Notes: generated by a model not told the origin, from the letters alone. A stretch of DNA of 64,000 bases from Chrysoperla carnea (GCF_905475395.1 NC_058342.1:27810640-27874639); one strand, 5' to 3'; shown: positions 11,959 through 24,360, counted from the first letter of the stretch. Made by a program: numbers and translations.

Positions 11959-12470
11959 AGCTCGACCCGTGCAAAATTAAATTCAGGATTAAATTTAAAT
12001 TTTTTTTTTTACTAATGACATTCTTTTATTTTTAATAAAATAAAAATACAAATACTTGTTGCTGAATAATTAAGAATGGGTATATGAAATTGATTATAGG
12101 ATCCTATACGTTGTGTGCGTCCGCTGGCTTTTTGACGATAAAGTAGGCTTTTATGACTAGAAAATGTTTTAGAAAATGTTATAGAAAATGTCAAATTAAA
12201 ATTATTGAAAAACTCTAATTAATTAAACTTAATGCATTAAAAATTGCGAAAATAAATCAAATTGCACAAATATTATTTTTCAAATGTAAATTATCATAAT
12301 TATTTATTTAAATTTGTGAAACAATAATATGAAATTTTCAATGTAAGTCATAAATGCAATCCATACAATTATATATGAATCCATACAATTCTATAATTAA
12401 ATTAGTGTATCGTTACCATGAAAACGCCTCCAATAAAACTCACACGCGGTGCGAATAATCAATTTTATAA
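11959..12470 (-). mobile_element. Possible degenerate Helitron-like segment
   Basis: Read on the minus strand, the segment ends in 'gcacgggtcgagctag' followed by T, resembling a Helitron CTAG 3' end. The part at 12320-12470 matches 22599-22748 on the opposite strand ('tggaggcgtt', 'catggtaacga', then an AT-rich block). The 5' end is not defined, and the weak terminal structure leaves the class uncertain. An open frame at 12012-12194 in this stretch shows no recognisable domain. Confidence 0.4.
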
Positions 12471-12519
12471 TACATAATAGTTTTAATGTATTTAAATTTT
12501 TAGTATATTTCAAAATATT

Positions 12520-12622
12520 ATTCAACCCTCGATTTAGTAGAAAATAATAATGAGACGAGTTTTTTTTCTAATCCTATATATGGGTAAAGAAAATTTACAA
12601 AATAAAGAATATATTATTGAAA
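12520..12622 (+). repeat. Short direct repeat, right copy
   Basis: Partner of 11590-11700, sharing 'attcaaccctcgattta', 'aataatgagac' and 'tatgggtaaag'. Confidence 0.65.
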
Positions 12623-12687
12623 ATATATTTATTTAAATTTGTAATAAAATTAAATTGAATAGTATACTATTTCTATTCTAGTCTCTA

Positions 12688-13122
12688 TCTCTATATATCA
12701 TAAATGCGAAAGTAAGCATGTTTGTTTGTTTGTTTGTTTGTTACGCCTTCACGCTAAAACTAGCGAATGGTTTTTAATGAAACAGCAATATAGCTCATAC
12801 TTCAGAATAACACATGAGATATAATTTATAAAGATATATGAATTAAAAAAAAAAAATTAAAAATTAAATTAATTTGACATTACCATAAATTACAGATTTC
12901 TGTAAACATAGTCAATATAAAATATTTCACGGCCATCTTCTCTGATATACTCAATGAATAATTACTATTATACATTTAAAAAAATAGAAAACCATTCATA
13001 TATTTTACCTGTGTAAAACAATCCTTACCATTATTTCGAGTGATATAAAAAGGGGATAAGCGAGAGCAATCTTAATCAGTCTTTACTTTTAAACTCAGCG
13101 AAGCGACTGGGTATCACTGTAG
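12688..13122 (+). mobile_element. Non-autonomous Helitron, family H1
   Basis: Starts TC after an A, with 'tctctatatatcataaatgc'. It passes through a (GTTT)n run and 'ttacgccttcacgctaaaac', and ends with the hairpin-bearing 'cagcgaagcgactgggtatc' and CTGTAG before a T. Insertion between A and T, 5' TC and a 3' hairpin near CTAG are Helitron hallmarks; here the final CTCTAG is mutated to CTGTAG. There is no Rep/helicase coding sequence. Related copies lie at 22751, about 35840-36240 and 51476-51896. Confidence 0.85.
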
Positions 13123-14421
13123 TCTTTTCTATAATATTATAAATTATGGTAGAAATTTTTTTCAATTAGTAAGGAAATATCGTATGTCATTATCATTTAT
13201 TTTATTCTTCTTGCTGTTTTTCACAATTTTCTTTATTAATAATTGAAATTATTCCCTCTATTGTTATTTATAATATACATATAATAAAAAAAAACTTTTT
13301 ATTAAAACGAAAAAAGAAATTAACACTAACGTTAAAATAAAGGAACAATAATTTTTACTTTGAAGAAATATGGAAAATATTATTTCATCAAAAATAATTC
13401 TTATAATTAAATTAATTAAAAAAAAAAAGTTGGAGTGGAATTATTTATCAAATTTTTTACCTTGTTGATGAATTATGTGGATTAAGGATGTTCAAGCATT
13501 ATTTAGAATTGTGATAAACTCAAAAATGTAATTGTGAGACCCATTTTTCAGCTTTCAAAATGGCTTTTTTGGAGTTTTTCCAAACATTAAACTGTTAATA
13601 TCTCGAAAACGAAGAAGTTTACGAAAAAATCACAAAGAGCCTTTTTGACGTTAAATAACCCATAGAATCAAGAGTAACTTTTACTTGATTCAAAAAAATG
13701 TCATTTAACTGTTTCTTTGGAAGGGGGGGGGGTATACAAAAATGGGACCGATAGGGTTTCTGGCAAGATTCACAATATTAATATATAAGCTTTTCTGACC
13801 AAGAATCAATTGACAAAATACGGTACTCATATTTTGCACACTCAACCCTATCCAGCCCCCGCTCTATCTCCTTTACATCATGAATTCAAATTTTAGAAGT
13901 CGGTTAAAACAGTATGGTAACATTAAAAATTTAAACTATATTTATGATATTTACTTAGACGATCAAAATAGTCATTCATTTTTATTTCTCTTTAGTTCTT
14001 TTTATAAAATTGTACGCCATATTATTATTATGACTTATATTTATATGTAATATTCATAAAAAAATAATACTTTTGATATTTATTCTTTATTTTTTGTAAA
14101 TATTAATGAAAATTTAATTATCATGTAGAATTCAACACAAAAAAAGTTTTTTATATTTTTTTAATGATCTTTCGTTTAAGGGAACATAAATTTTTCTTTA
14201 TTTAAAAACAAATAATACTAAAACAAGATTTTTCCTTTTCATCAATCTAACATTAACATAAAATTAATGAATGAATTACTAATATATCCACACATGCTTG
14301 AAATGGTTAAAATTATTAAAAATATTGAACTACAATGTATGCATTTTTTTTTCTATGTTATTCAAATTGACTCGACAGTTTATTTGCCGTCATAGTTTAC
14401 GCCACACTGGAAAAAAATTAA
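13123..14421. other. Mostly featureless AT-rich stretch
   Basis: At 13484 the sequence 'ttaaggatgttcaagc' resembles one end of the TTAA MITE, but no partner end is visible. A run of nine G's at about 13724 interrupts the AT background. I see no gene. Confidence 0.45.
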
Positions 14422-14810
14422 AATAATGACAACTTCATTCCGAAGTTGGCTCTTTCATATTGAAATAAAATAAAAATACTTTAAAACAATTTTCTAATGA
14501 TTAGAACAAGTACAGCTAAATATTTGGGATTGAATTTAAAATATGAATTCATTGATACAAAATCACTGAAGTTAAATAAACAAAATCATTACTTCTATGA
14601 AAAAGATTGATTTTAGTTTAAAGTCATCCATTTTATTGATGGAAAATAAAATTGTACTTAGTTGGAAAATATAATCGTGTAAATAAAGCAAATATACAAA
14701 TTAAAATAACATATCTTTACGTTTGCTTTTAATATAGAATTAGGTTAGTACGAAAACATTTCTACCTGGTCTAGTCCATATGTGATTGAGGCAACTTCAT
14801 GAAGATTGTT
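14422..14810 (+). repeat. Right copy of the ~400-bp direct duplication
   Basis: Counterpart of 8847-9254, 5.6 kb away, with a few small deletions. Homology stops on both sides, so this is a dispersed repeat or a small segmental copy rather than part of a longer duplication. Confidence 0.9.
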
Positions 14811-14892
14811 TTTACCAGTTAACAGAGAGCTTGAAATAAACATATTGGTCATTTTTATAACATTTACTATATTTTTTTGTATATATGTAACA

Positions 14893-14990
14893 AGCATCGA
14901 TAGCGCAGTTGGTTAGTTGAAGACTTAGGAACTAAAATCAATAGTAATTATATGTTGCTGATTCAAATCCTACTTGAAGTAATCTATTTT
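14893..14990 (+). pseudogene. Degenerate tRNA-like sequence
   Basis: Box A-like 'tagcgcagttgg' and box B-like 'gattcaaatcc' are about 50 bases apart, with AT-rich sequence between. The acceptor stem does not pair well and no anticodon arm is convincing. It is probably a decayed tRNA or SINE head. Confidence 0.45.
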
Positions 14991-16278
14991 TATTAAAATA
15001 AACGTATTAGCAGGTATAAACCATTTTTTTATCCTCATGTAATTGTGACAATCACATCAGTATTTTGTTATAATATTAATATTATTCAAAACAACAATAA
15101 TTGAAATTTGTTTTGACAGTATATTACTTTCATACAAACAAATTATGCGTTTGTGTCAACTTCACCACTCAACCCCGTATGGTAGTTGTATCACATTGAT
15201 GACAACGAAATTCAAAACTATTTTCAAAATGAAAATTTAGTATTTAAGTTGCCATTAGTAGAAAATAGCAATATGTAAGTATTAAAAAAATAGGAATACT
15301 TTAGTGGAGGGCGGGTACACTTCACGGGAAATCCTTCTACTCCTGGCATATTACTACATATATGCAGGATAATTGGGTTTATTAAACGTCAATGTTCATT
15401 TATTTGTAACAATTTCTACTCATTATATCATTTTCACCGAAGTACGTGTCTATCATCTATAATATGTTATGTTACATTTCGGTATGAAATATTTTTTGAG
15501 TTATAGGCTAGATGATATAGGCGGTGACATTCTAAATTAAATTGAGAAAATTATTTTGAGTAGTATCAAAGATAATATTGATTAGTTACGTGTTTTTTTT
15601 TTTTGAAAATTGATATTATTATAGATAATTGGGTATTTGTATGAAATCTATTTTTCGAATTTCTTAACAAATATGAAAAAAAACCCTAAGCGGGATGACA
15701 AAAAGTGGAATTAAAATTAAAATCGGCCAAGAAATACCAATGATATATGCATTTTAAGGACAGGTATTAAACAGGGAGATCCGATAAGAAAAATTATATC
15801 AGAGTGTCTATCAGCCATATGCTACAGCATAGATATATGATACCATAGCTACTCCATGTTCAATTCTGTTTTGTTAGAATGAGATAAAAACAAAATTTTG
15901 ATGGCTTTTATCTTGGTTGTTCTTATTCGAAACAAAAATTTTCTCGGCTGTTTGTTACATGAATAAGTTTTTAATAAAGCAAAAAAAAAAGAGCGCGCAC
16001 TTAGGATTACCGAGAAATTTTAGCACAGAAATTACTTCAAAAATAACTACTAAACGAATAAGGTATTTTAAAAGCAGTCGTTCAAGCTACAGTGCGTGCC
16101 AAATAAATATACATGTATACATGCATATACTCGAAAAACATAGCCACTCTTATTTTCAATTTTTGGATTTTAAGACTTTTTCGATTAGTTTGTATATACT
16201 TATCGAGCTTAAAAAAATTTCAGTAAAAACTTTTTCGAATTTATTTCTAAAAGACAGCGCCTAAACTGTCTATGCTAA
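14991..16278. other. No supported features; includes a 115-codon random-looking frame
   Basis: The longest open frame of the window (15917-16264, +) is here. It is rich in K, S, I and F as expected from AT-rich DNA, uses no obvious domain or signal and has no homologous copy elsewhere in the window. I do not call it a gene. Confidence 0.5.
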
Positions 16279-16621
16279 TCCTAACTAATATTATAAATGT
16301 AAAAGTAACTCTGTCTGTCTGTTACGCAATCACGCCTAAACTACTGAACCGCTTTAAATGATATTTGGTACAAAGATAGTCTAGAGCCTGAGAAAGGGCA
16401 AATGCAACTTTTTAATTGCAAAAAGGCAGTTAAATTTTGAAATAGGGGATGCAAGTTCAAGGGGATGCTACTGAAATGTATTATGATGTAAATGAAATTT
16501 TGAACAGAGATAGTCTAGAATGTACAGCCTGAGAAAGACATAGGCTAAAAATACGACGTTCAACGTTTGTGAAAATTTTACCCTAAAGGCGGTATACTTG
16601 AATATACAACCAAATATACTA

Positions 16622-17075
16622 CCTAATTATATAGCACTATAATATATTCTATACCTAATTATGTAGTACTATAATATACCATGTGTGTATCTACCATCTT
16701 GGGATATAAATATGTCTGTAGTATGACTGAATACATAATACATCCGTTTAGTAATGCATCTAAGCGAGAGGTATTATATACATGCATTGAATTATTTGGA
16801 AGACACTTGGAGGTGGGAGTTTTTTAGTTACATAGTTAATATTTGTATGCAACAAATCTCCCACTCTCTGCATGCATACAACAGCCTGTCGTATCGTATC
16901 TGTTTATCGTATCTGTAGTCTTACAATACATGAATAATACCTCTCGCTTAGATGCATTAGTAAACGGATGTATTCAGTCATACTACAGACATGTGTATAT
17001 CCCAAGATGGTAGTTACACACACGGTATTCTATACTTAATTATAGTACTGTAACATATAGTACTATAATATACGG
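16622..17075. repeat. Large palindrome (foldback) nested in the Helitron
   Basis: The left arm (about 16622-16790) and right arm (about 16923-17075) are inverted copies. Matching blocks include 'taatgcatctaagcgagagg', 'agtatgactgaatac' and 'taccatcttgggatat'. The loop holds a further 'gggagt'/'ctccca' pairing. A diverged relative with the same arms and loop lies at 53090-53410. Confidence 0.85.
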
Positions 17076-17119
17076 GCTGTAATAATTTGCAATAATTTTG
17101 CATTTAGAGACTGCTTCCA

Positions 17120-17335
17120 CTATAATTAAACACATTCTCTGTTCAGGTAATGTTTTATTGGATTAATTTGATTTTGAGGAATGTATTTTTTATTAATCGA
17201 TTATAATAAGAGTAGGATAATTATCTCGTAAATTAAGCCTCAGATTCAAATTTGGTAAAGAACATTTTTTTCTTTTTTTTCTCAGTTTTTTCAGGAGGCA
17301 ATAGTTCTGCGGTCAATAATAGAACACCATGTATA
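17120..17335 (-). repeat. Fragment of the TA-MITE family seen at 23164-23651
   Basis: The stretch with 'cagattcaaatttggtaaag' and 'caataatagaacaccatgta' parallels the right half of 23164-23651 and, inverted, 7222-7300. It sits inside the 16279-17423 Helitron, either captured by it or inserted into it. Confidence 0.6.
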
Positions 17336-17799
17336 GTAGTGTATAATGAAGTGAAGGTTACAACACAATAATCTTTGTATTTAAAATTGAAGTTGCCCAG
17401 CGAAGTGGGTAGTTCACAGCTAGTAATTTATATGTTATCATTTTTTGTTTGAAAAAATAAATATTTTTTTACGTGGGTGGAAAACTATACCTTGTTATGT
17501 CTTTATTTAATTAACTTCGACTATAATTTGTGGGGTTCTCATTACGATGCTTCTATTATTTGATTCATATCACCTTCAGATTCTTTTTGAATATACATAA
17601 CAAGCCCGACAGCGATTAATATACCGTGTGTTTCACTTAAAGTGTAATCGCCCTCGTATTTTGGAGTACCGGTAATCTGGACCCTATCAAATCCGGCACC
17701 CATTTTGACCCGGCATAACTATAACAGTAATTACAATTCAGATTTATTATAAATACATGAATTCTTCGTGGCTGAAATTAGAAAATGATTGAAATCTTA

Positions 17800-17906
17800 T
17801 CACGTGTACATGTATTTATGTGTAATGTGACAGAGTAATCGACACTATCTATACATGGTATTTCAACAATTAACTCAGTCAATTGTTTTTTTTTTTCACT
17901 TGTTAC
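17800..17906 (-). repeat. Family A head fragment, copy 5
   Basis: Only the head of family A is present: reverse-strand 'catggtatttcaacaattaa' through 'caattgttttttttttt' to 'cacttgtt'. Confidence 0.8.
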
Positions 17907-18221
17907 TAATTGTATTTTTATATAAAATCCGTAGAAAAGTTTGAAAATATGATTTAAAGTGTGTCAGTTTTAGTTATTGCTAACATATAGGCACATGCTT
18001 GAAATGGTTATAATTATTACGATTATCGTCATAGTTTAATTTCGTTGTCGCCATTGTATTATAAAAACATAAATAGTTTACATTTAAAAGACTTGGACGT
18101 TTACATTTGTATACAAAATTTAGTAAACAAACATAGATAATAAATCAATAATTTAATGTTGATAAATAAAACAAAAATATAGTTCGTTGAGTTGAAAAAA
18201 TTACACATTGAGCCTAAAGCA

Positions 18222-18300
18222 TAATTGGCTCAGTTGGTTAAGGCGCTTGGCATGATTCTTCTTATCAAGAGACACGGATTTGGCTCCTCCATGGTCAAAG
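18222..18300 (+). pseudogene. Degenerate tRNA-like sequence
   Basis: Box A-like 'tggctcagttggttaagg' with a box B-like 'ggatttggctcc' some 45 bases on. The T-arm consensus is broken (TTTGGCT instead of TTCRANY), so it is a tRNA or SINE-head relic rather than a working gene. Confidence 0.45.
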
Positions 18301-18910
18301 TTTATTAAAATTTGTTTTTTTCTACCTAACCAACAAAATATTACTTTTTTTTTCGTAGAAAAACATGTCATATTATTACATAGTTAACATTTTATTTTAC
18401 ATGAATGTACTGTAAGTTGCATATATACAAAAAAATTGAATATAAAATAGATGATAATAATTTTATTCATACAAAGTAGGTGTCCCAAAATTTTTGTTAA
18501 CAAACAACTATTTCCTTATCTATCTCATACAGAGAAGATGAATAAAAGTTGTTTCGGTTTTAGCAAATAAAACATGTATTTTTTTTTTAGAATGTTTTTT
18601 ACCTCCATATTTAGAACCACATGGGGCCATTATAAATACACGACATATAAACAAAGGGATGAGAGTTTATTAACGTGATGAAACTTGACGGGGAGCTAAG
18701 GAAACGTGACGTGCGATGTTTATTACTCATTTAATTTTTTTTTGTAAATTATCTATTATTCGTAGGAAGATGGCGTTATATTTACTAGGACAGTTGCAGA
18801 AAACGTGACGCAGCGTGAATTGATATCCCTTATGATTATTGTACTTACAATCTCGATGTCCTAGTTTGATGAATTTTCAAATTTACTCTTAATTCCAGGC
18901 TTTTTAACGA

Positions 18911-19435
18911 ATAGGGTATTATCGTTAGCCAAAAATAAATTATGAAATTTGAAAAAAGTTAATATTTATGTAAAAATATTCTTAAATATTCTGATTTTGA
19001 GTCATAAAAGCATATTTTTCTTTTATAATATTAAATTAAAAATCGTAATTTTTATACTGTATATCACGTGACCTAAAAAGCGGGCAAAACCTGATGTGAT
19101 GTCATATCGGTATGAACCATAGACCATCAGTTAGTTCAGTGTAGACAGCTGGGTAAAATATATCCATAGACAGTAAATATTTATATTTATTATAATTAGT
19201 TGTCTATGAGAATATATCTGTCAAACTTATTTGTGTTATTTCGTATAATGATACCGATATTACGCCATCAAATGGGATGCCCGCGTTTTTGACAGTTTAA
19301 AAAAGGTTTAAAATTTAATTTAAGTTTTTGGCAAGAAAGCGTGTGTATTTTTTCGAAATAAATTTTTGTTGGTTTTTTATTAGCAAAATCAACATTTTGA
19401 AGTAATTTTTTCAAAGATAGTAGAATCCCCATTCT
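18911..19435 (+). repeat. Three-copy repeat (family C), copy 1
   Basis: Shares about 500 bp with 27009-27530 (same orientation) and 37370-37744 (inverted). Landmarks are 'tatatcacgtgacct', 'catagaccatcagttag', 'tgtctatgagaatatatctg' and 'tttttgacagtttaaaaaag'. No terminal inverted repeats and no coding frame are visible; class unknown. Confidence 0.9.
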
Positions 19436-19947
19436 AAAATTGAATTGATGAAAAGAATCACTAAGCACCAACCACCTTAAAACTACACAACATGTATAAA
19501 CAAACTAATCTCAGACTGTGCATAGAAGTTTTTGTGGTATATTATATATACATAGTACATTTTTTAAGGTCAAATTTGTTCTATTTATTTTCTTCAAAGA
19601 AAACCAAGTCAGTGAATTTAATCTAATAACAAAACTAATACCACAGTACTTACTTGAAAGAAAATTCAACTTTATTTTACAAAGCAAGTGAAATATTTAC
19701 TTTATTCGAATGGAATTTATGAAGAGTTTGACGAAAAGAAATTCTTAATTTTCTATGTTATTAACATTGTTCGTTCGAAGTCTGTTAAATTCAACTTGTC
19801 TCAACCTTGTAAATTTCAACGAGAAACTTTTTTTGATTTTTTTAAAACTTGTATTCGATAATGCACGTCATAAAAATAAATGCAAAATTTATTCGGACCC
19901 TTTCAATTCTTGGTGCAAAGCGGTAGGAAACAATAATTGTAAAGAGT

Positions 19948-20066
19948 TTAGGCTTATATTGGCTGCCCACGAAGGACACACTTAGGCTATAGACCCCTTG
20001 TGATACCATATTTGTGTTTTACCACCGCTGATAATTTCATTTATCAGCTCCTCAATTTCAGAGGAT
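19948..20066 (-). mobile_element. SINE-1, 5'-truncated
   Basis: Retains the 3' tail region ('ttggctgcccacgaaggaca', 'taggctatag') and part of the body up to 'ctcctcaatttcagagg', then stops. The tRNA-like head is missing, as expected of a 5'-truncated retroposed copy. Confidence 0.83.
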
Positions 20067-20903
20067 GTATTTTAAGGTAAGGTCAAAGCCAATGAAATCA
20101 TAGCCCGTTCTATCATAATTATAAAGTACTCCCCATTTATAACATATAATCTTATTTCAAGCAGTGGCTTTCAAACAAGTACGCTTGGAATTTTAGAGGT
20201 ATCATTTTATTTAAAATAATCATGTCTTATGTTGGTTTGCTTATTTCCAATACACTTACAATATGTTTTTTAGCCACTGGATTGACGTGTATGTAAAATT
20301 TACCGCAAATATTTTAAACTAATCATGAATATGTTATCCTTTTCCTAAACATAATAAAATAATTGTCTATTTTTTGTATAAATTCAATAAAACTCAGAGT
20401 ACATTCTTTTCGTAAAAAAATTTTATTTTACACATTATTATTGGTTTAAGGATAATGCATTAAATATTATTGGATATTAAATAAAACCCCTCACTCAATT
20501 TAATTTTTTCGCCATATTCTGCGTCAAGGATCAACTATTTTTGTAATCACTCTATGATCATTGTGTATGGATCGTCAACGCAACACACACGTGTTAAAAA
20601 TACATTTAATTTTTCATTCTTATTTAAAGCACATTACATGTTGTTAATTCCCTACTGAATATCTATCTCTTGCTAGTTCAGTAGCTGAAGCTCTTCACTA
20701 CAAATGAATTTTTAAATATATTTTTATGTGACATGTGTCACACATACTTTCTTATTATATTTATTATAAATACTACAATATTTTATAGTGAAAGACACCA
20801 ATAAAGTTAACCTTCCAGGTAGTGACACTAAGTCTCACAGATCCGGTACTTTCCTTGCTAAATCAATGTATACTGGCTAGAAATTTGTTTTTCTAGCTTC
20901 CTA
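20067..20903. other. No supported features
   Basis: AT-rich intervening sequence with short frames only. Confidence 0.5.
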
Positions 20904-21132
20904 GTTATACTATGTATATATGAAATATATCAAGGTATACTAAGCTTAGTCCCAAGTCCCAACAAAATCAAAGTCAGTAGCCAAACGGTCAAAGACTAAC
21001 GCCTTAGACCGCTCGACCATTGAGCCGTTTATCTAAGAGTGGATATCTTTCTTAACTTATTGAAGATTACGTCATCAACACTGTCTTACATGGTATTCCA
21101 AAAATTAAGGCAGTCAAGTGTTTGTTTTCTTA
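20904..21132 (-). repeat. Family A copy 6, interrupted
   Basis: The family A tail (20904-20960) and head (about 21078-21132) are separated by a SINE-2-like tRNA head at 20961-21027 in place of the family centre. Confidence 0.75.
20961..21027 (-). mobile_element. SINE-2 head fragment
   Basis: On the minus strand it reads 'ggctcaatggtcgagcggtc' then 'taaggcgttagtctttgac', matching the SINE-2 tRNA-like head at 31130. Box B and the body are missing. It lies inside a family A copy. Confidence 0.65.
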
Positions 21133-21737
21133 TAAATCATTGTATGTATTGACTTGACTTTCAGGTTGCACCCCCCCCCACCTTATGGGCTGGCGACACC
21201 CCTGCGTTAATCCCCTTTTCGGTGAAATTAGATGTCAAAGTGGATTTACACATCAAAATACGCATAGCGTCTATTTCATTAACCTTCCAAATAAGTTATC
21301 ATGGGCACAGCCTAAGAGCCTTCCACGGGGTGGATTTCTCATTTTCTCCCTTAAGTTATGGCAGTTTTTACAAAAACCATTAGTAGTAATGACAGTACTA
21401 CAATACTTCTTTTACGACTTGAATTACACAAACAATGTATTACGTGTATAAAATATAGTGAAGGTTTTGTGGTTGCTGAGGTTTGTTACAAATTTTCATT
21501 ATAATATTTGACAATATAGAGGGCAGACAGGTGGTTTTCTTAATTTAAAATATGACAATTTAATGATATTAAAATTAGTAATACTCTTATACAAAATTCC
21601 TGAAATATTTCACGAAATTCACTGATCGATGGTATTTTAAGAATATATGTTTTAAACAAAATTGTTTATAATATCAGACTTTAATTTAATTTTTAAGACT
21701 TTAACACAAAACAAATTTAATAAATCAAACTAAGAAA

Positions 21738-22022
21738 CAACAAGTGAAAACAAACAATTGACTGAGTGAATTCTTGAAATACCATTTATAGACAGTTTTG
21801 ATGACTGCCACTTTACATATACATACATGTCACACATACATAACTGATATTCCTATATAATACTTACAATACAATTTGCGCTCTCATGGTCGCTCTCATG
21901 TTTGCGAAAAAATGTTTCAAACAAAAGTTGTTTATTTTTTGATAAGGAACTTTTTTCACATTTAAATTTTTGTTCTATCTCTAACGGTTAACAATATAGG
22001 TCTTATGAACCCAATTGACCTT
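21738..22022 (+). repeat. Family A copy 7, truncated at a SINE tail
   Basis: Head to centre of family A, ending abruptly at 'acccaattgacc', where a SINE-1 tail begins. The central hairpin has decayed. Confidence 0.83.
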
Positions 22023-22104
22023 TGGAATCACAATAGGTTCTATAGCCTAAGTGTGTCCTTAGTGGATTTAGTGGACAGCCAATATAACTTAACCTAACCT
22101 AAGC
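22023..22104 (+). mobile_element. SINE-1 3' tail fragment
   Basis: Contains 'tctatagcctaagtgtgtcc' and ends 'aacttaacctaacctaagc', equal to the last ~80 bp of SINE-1. It directly abuts a truncated family A copy. Confidence 0.82.
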
Positions 22105-22598
22105 TTTGATGTCAAATGATTACGCAATGTAATTTATACGAAAATAAAATAAAAGCTTGTTAAAACAATGAAGCACCACAAGGTTAGACACATTCTTATT
22201 CCATAAAAGGTAAATTTCACTTGTGTGGTAATATAAATATTTAATCCAGAGGAATTCCGTTTTAAAGCCAATGCGTACGAATATATTTTTCGACTTCCCT
22301 ACAAAAATCTGTGGTAAAAAGAATAGCAAAAAGGGAGAGAGACGAGTTATAAATTAATTTAGAAAGAATACGTTCAGAACATTAAAAAAACACAAACAAT
22401 GTAAATTCTTTTTTATTTTTATAAAATGATAAAAGAAGAACAATAATTGAATTGAAATGATTCTTTTTTTAAATAGGCTTTCAGTAAATTAATTTTAATG
22501 TTTTATTATTTTTTACCTCCATCTTGTCAACAAGGTATCTATTATTTAAAATATCACTATTTGGTGTTACCTATTTCGCAGTGGCGTTTATTACATAT

Positions 22599-22748
22599 TC
22601 ACACCGTGCGTGAGTTTTACTGGAGGCGTTTCCATGGTAACGACACACTATTTTAATTATATAATTGTATGGATGCATATATAATTGTATTAATTGCATT
22701 TATGATTTACATTGAAAATTTAATATTATTGTCTCACAACTTTAAATA
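22599..22748 (+). repeat. Repeat shared with 12320-12470 (inverted)
   Basis: Shares 'tggaggcgtttccatggtaa' (diverged) and the AT-rich block around 'aattgtatggatgcat' with the reverse strand of 12320-12470. It immediately precedes a Helitron 5' end. Confidence 0.7.
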
Positions 22749-22750
22749 AA

Positions 22751-22900
22751 TCTTTATATATTATAAATGCGAAAGTAAGCATGTTTGTTACGCTTTCACG
22801 CTAAAACTAGCGAATGGTTTTTAATGAAACTGTACAGCAATATAGCTCATACTTCAGAATAACACATGAGATATAATTTACAAAGATATATTAATAAAAA
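22751..22900 (+). mobile_element. Helitron H1 5'-end fragment
   Basis: Starts A|TCTTTATATATTATAAATG, then 'aagtaagcatgtttgttacg' and 'ctaaaactagcgaatggttt', as in 12688-13122. The homology fades after about 22900 and no 3' hairpin/CTAG follows, so only the 5' third remains. Confidence 0.8.
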
Positions 22901-23163
22901 ATAAAAAAATACTATTTGTGAAAGTGTCGTTTATATATAGAGGTTACTTGACGTTCTTTCACTAGCAGATTTTTTTTTCAAATATTTTGTGTGTGTCATT
23001 ATGAAAAATAACTAATTGTTTGAATATTGTATTAAAAGACAATATCATTTTATACTATATATTATAAATTTATTATCTTTTCTCAAAATGATGAAAATTG
23101 TTACAACGTTTTTCCGGTTCTATAAAATTAATTAATTATATAATATTTTTAGCAAATATTACA

Positions 23164-23651
23164 GGGTGGTTCATTAAAAATTCAAATCAATGAAGAAATG
23201 AAATTAATTAAAATGAAAAAATCTTGCTGAACTTCATGTAAGAACTTTTTTTGAAACTTAAAACTATATCATACATTTCAAATTTTTTCACTACTTTTTT
23301 CTTTAAGGTTTTTTTCATTCAAACATCTATGTGTCTCAGTATTGGTGAAATTATTTGATAAATATGTAATATTATTTTCTTGTCTTTATTTTTTTTTTAG
23401 TATTGCCTACGCAATTAAATCAATTTTGAATCAATAATTGTTTTATGATAGTCCCCTCTATATTCTAAAGTGACCCTCACTTCGTTTAATGAGTTTGATT
23501 TGCCTGTGAATACATAAATCCTTCTATTTTTCCCATAGTCGTAGCTACCGAATTAGACCCCAGATCGGAATTTGATAAAGAGCTTTTCCATTTGTCTTGA
23601 TAAGCTCAATTTACTGGTATAATTTTCTGTGATTAATAATAGAACACGCTG
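23164..23651. mobile_element. TA-flanked MITE, Tc1/mariner-type
   Basis: Left end TA-CAGGGTGGTTCATT and right end inverted CAGCGTGTTCTATTATT-TA give short imperfect inverted termini with TA on both sides. The interior matches the reverse complement of 7222-7555. It is non-coding. Confidence 0.65.
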
Positions 23652-23839
23652 TATACATATATATTATGTTTTAACGATGATAATTTCAGACATCTATTTG
23701 GTAAGATCGATGGATATTTGAAGAAATTTTTTCAAAATTCCATCATCAGAGGGAAAATAGGTACTGTAATAAATACCTGCAGATTTTGAAAATCTGGCAA
23801 CGATTATTCTCATATATACCGAGATTATAACACCGAGAT

Positions 23840-24360
23840 TGTTAAAACTTCTAAATAATGTATAGGGTAGCTAAAAAATTGAGATCACTATTTTTTTTTT
23901 GGTAAACTAGCCTTCCTTTTTATAAGTTGACAAAATGTTACTAAGAAAAGTTACTCGAAATGAACTATTATGACTCTATACAAAATTTCAAGAAGATTTT
24001 TCCAACTTTGACAATTCCATTCTTAGTGAATGTTAATCCGAGAAAATAAATTTTCTTTTTAATTTTCTAACCTAGTCCACAAAAAAATACACTCTCGAAG
24101 AGTACATGTCAATTGATTTATTATTATTTTCTTTATTACGTTTTTTTGAAATTACAACTTGTTCAAATAAAAAATGATGCTAGAATTAAAGTACACGGAT
24201 CTTCTTGATATTTTGTATTAGTGATTTCAATTTTTTGGCTACCCTGTACATTATTTAGAAGTTTTAAGTATGCCTACAAACTTTTCAGAATAAGCAAAAT
24301 TTCTTATAAAGAATGTCTTTTTTTCTTAAAATTCAAAATAAGGAAATTTACACGTATAGA
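23840..24360 (+). mobile_element. Truncated copy of the mariner-like foldback MITE
   Basis: Very similar to 26285-26790, with shared runs such as 'cttctaaataatgtataggg' and 'aagtacacggatcttcttga', but the outermost parts of both arms are missing. The 67-codon frame at 24221-24424 lies in its right arm and is not a gene. Confidence 0.85.

Larger units (their letters stand above)
16279..17423 (+). mobile_element. Non-autonomous Helitron, family H2, 1.1 kb
   Basis: Begins A|TCCTAACTAATATTATAAA, followed by 'ttacgcaatcacgcctaaac' and 'gaaccgctttaaatgatatt', a 5' region typical of insect Helitrons. The 3' end is 'ttgcccagcgaagtgggtag' and 'ttcacagCTAG' before a T. The GCGAAG core can form a compact hairpin just inside CTAG. 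No Rep/helicase frame is present. The interior contains the large palindrome at 16622-17075 and a segment at 17120-17335 shared with two MITE copies, so it is a composite of nested elements. Confidence 0.87.

Noticed and set aside
15917..16264. Longest open frame (115 codons, +)
   Set aside because: Composition is that of AT-rich random sequence (K, S, I, F), there is no recognisable motif, and no copy or neighbour supports a gene.
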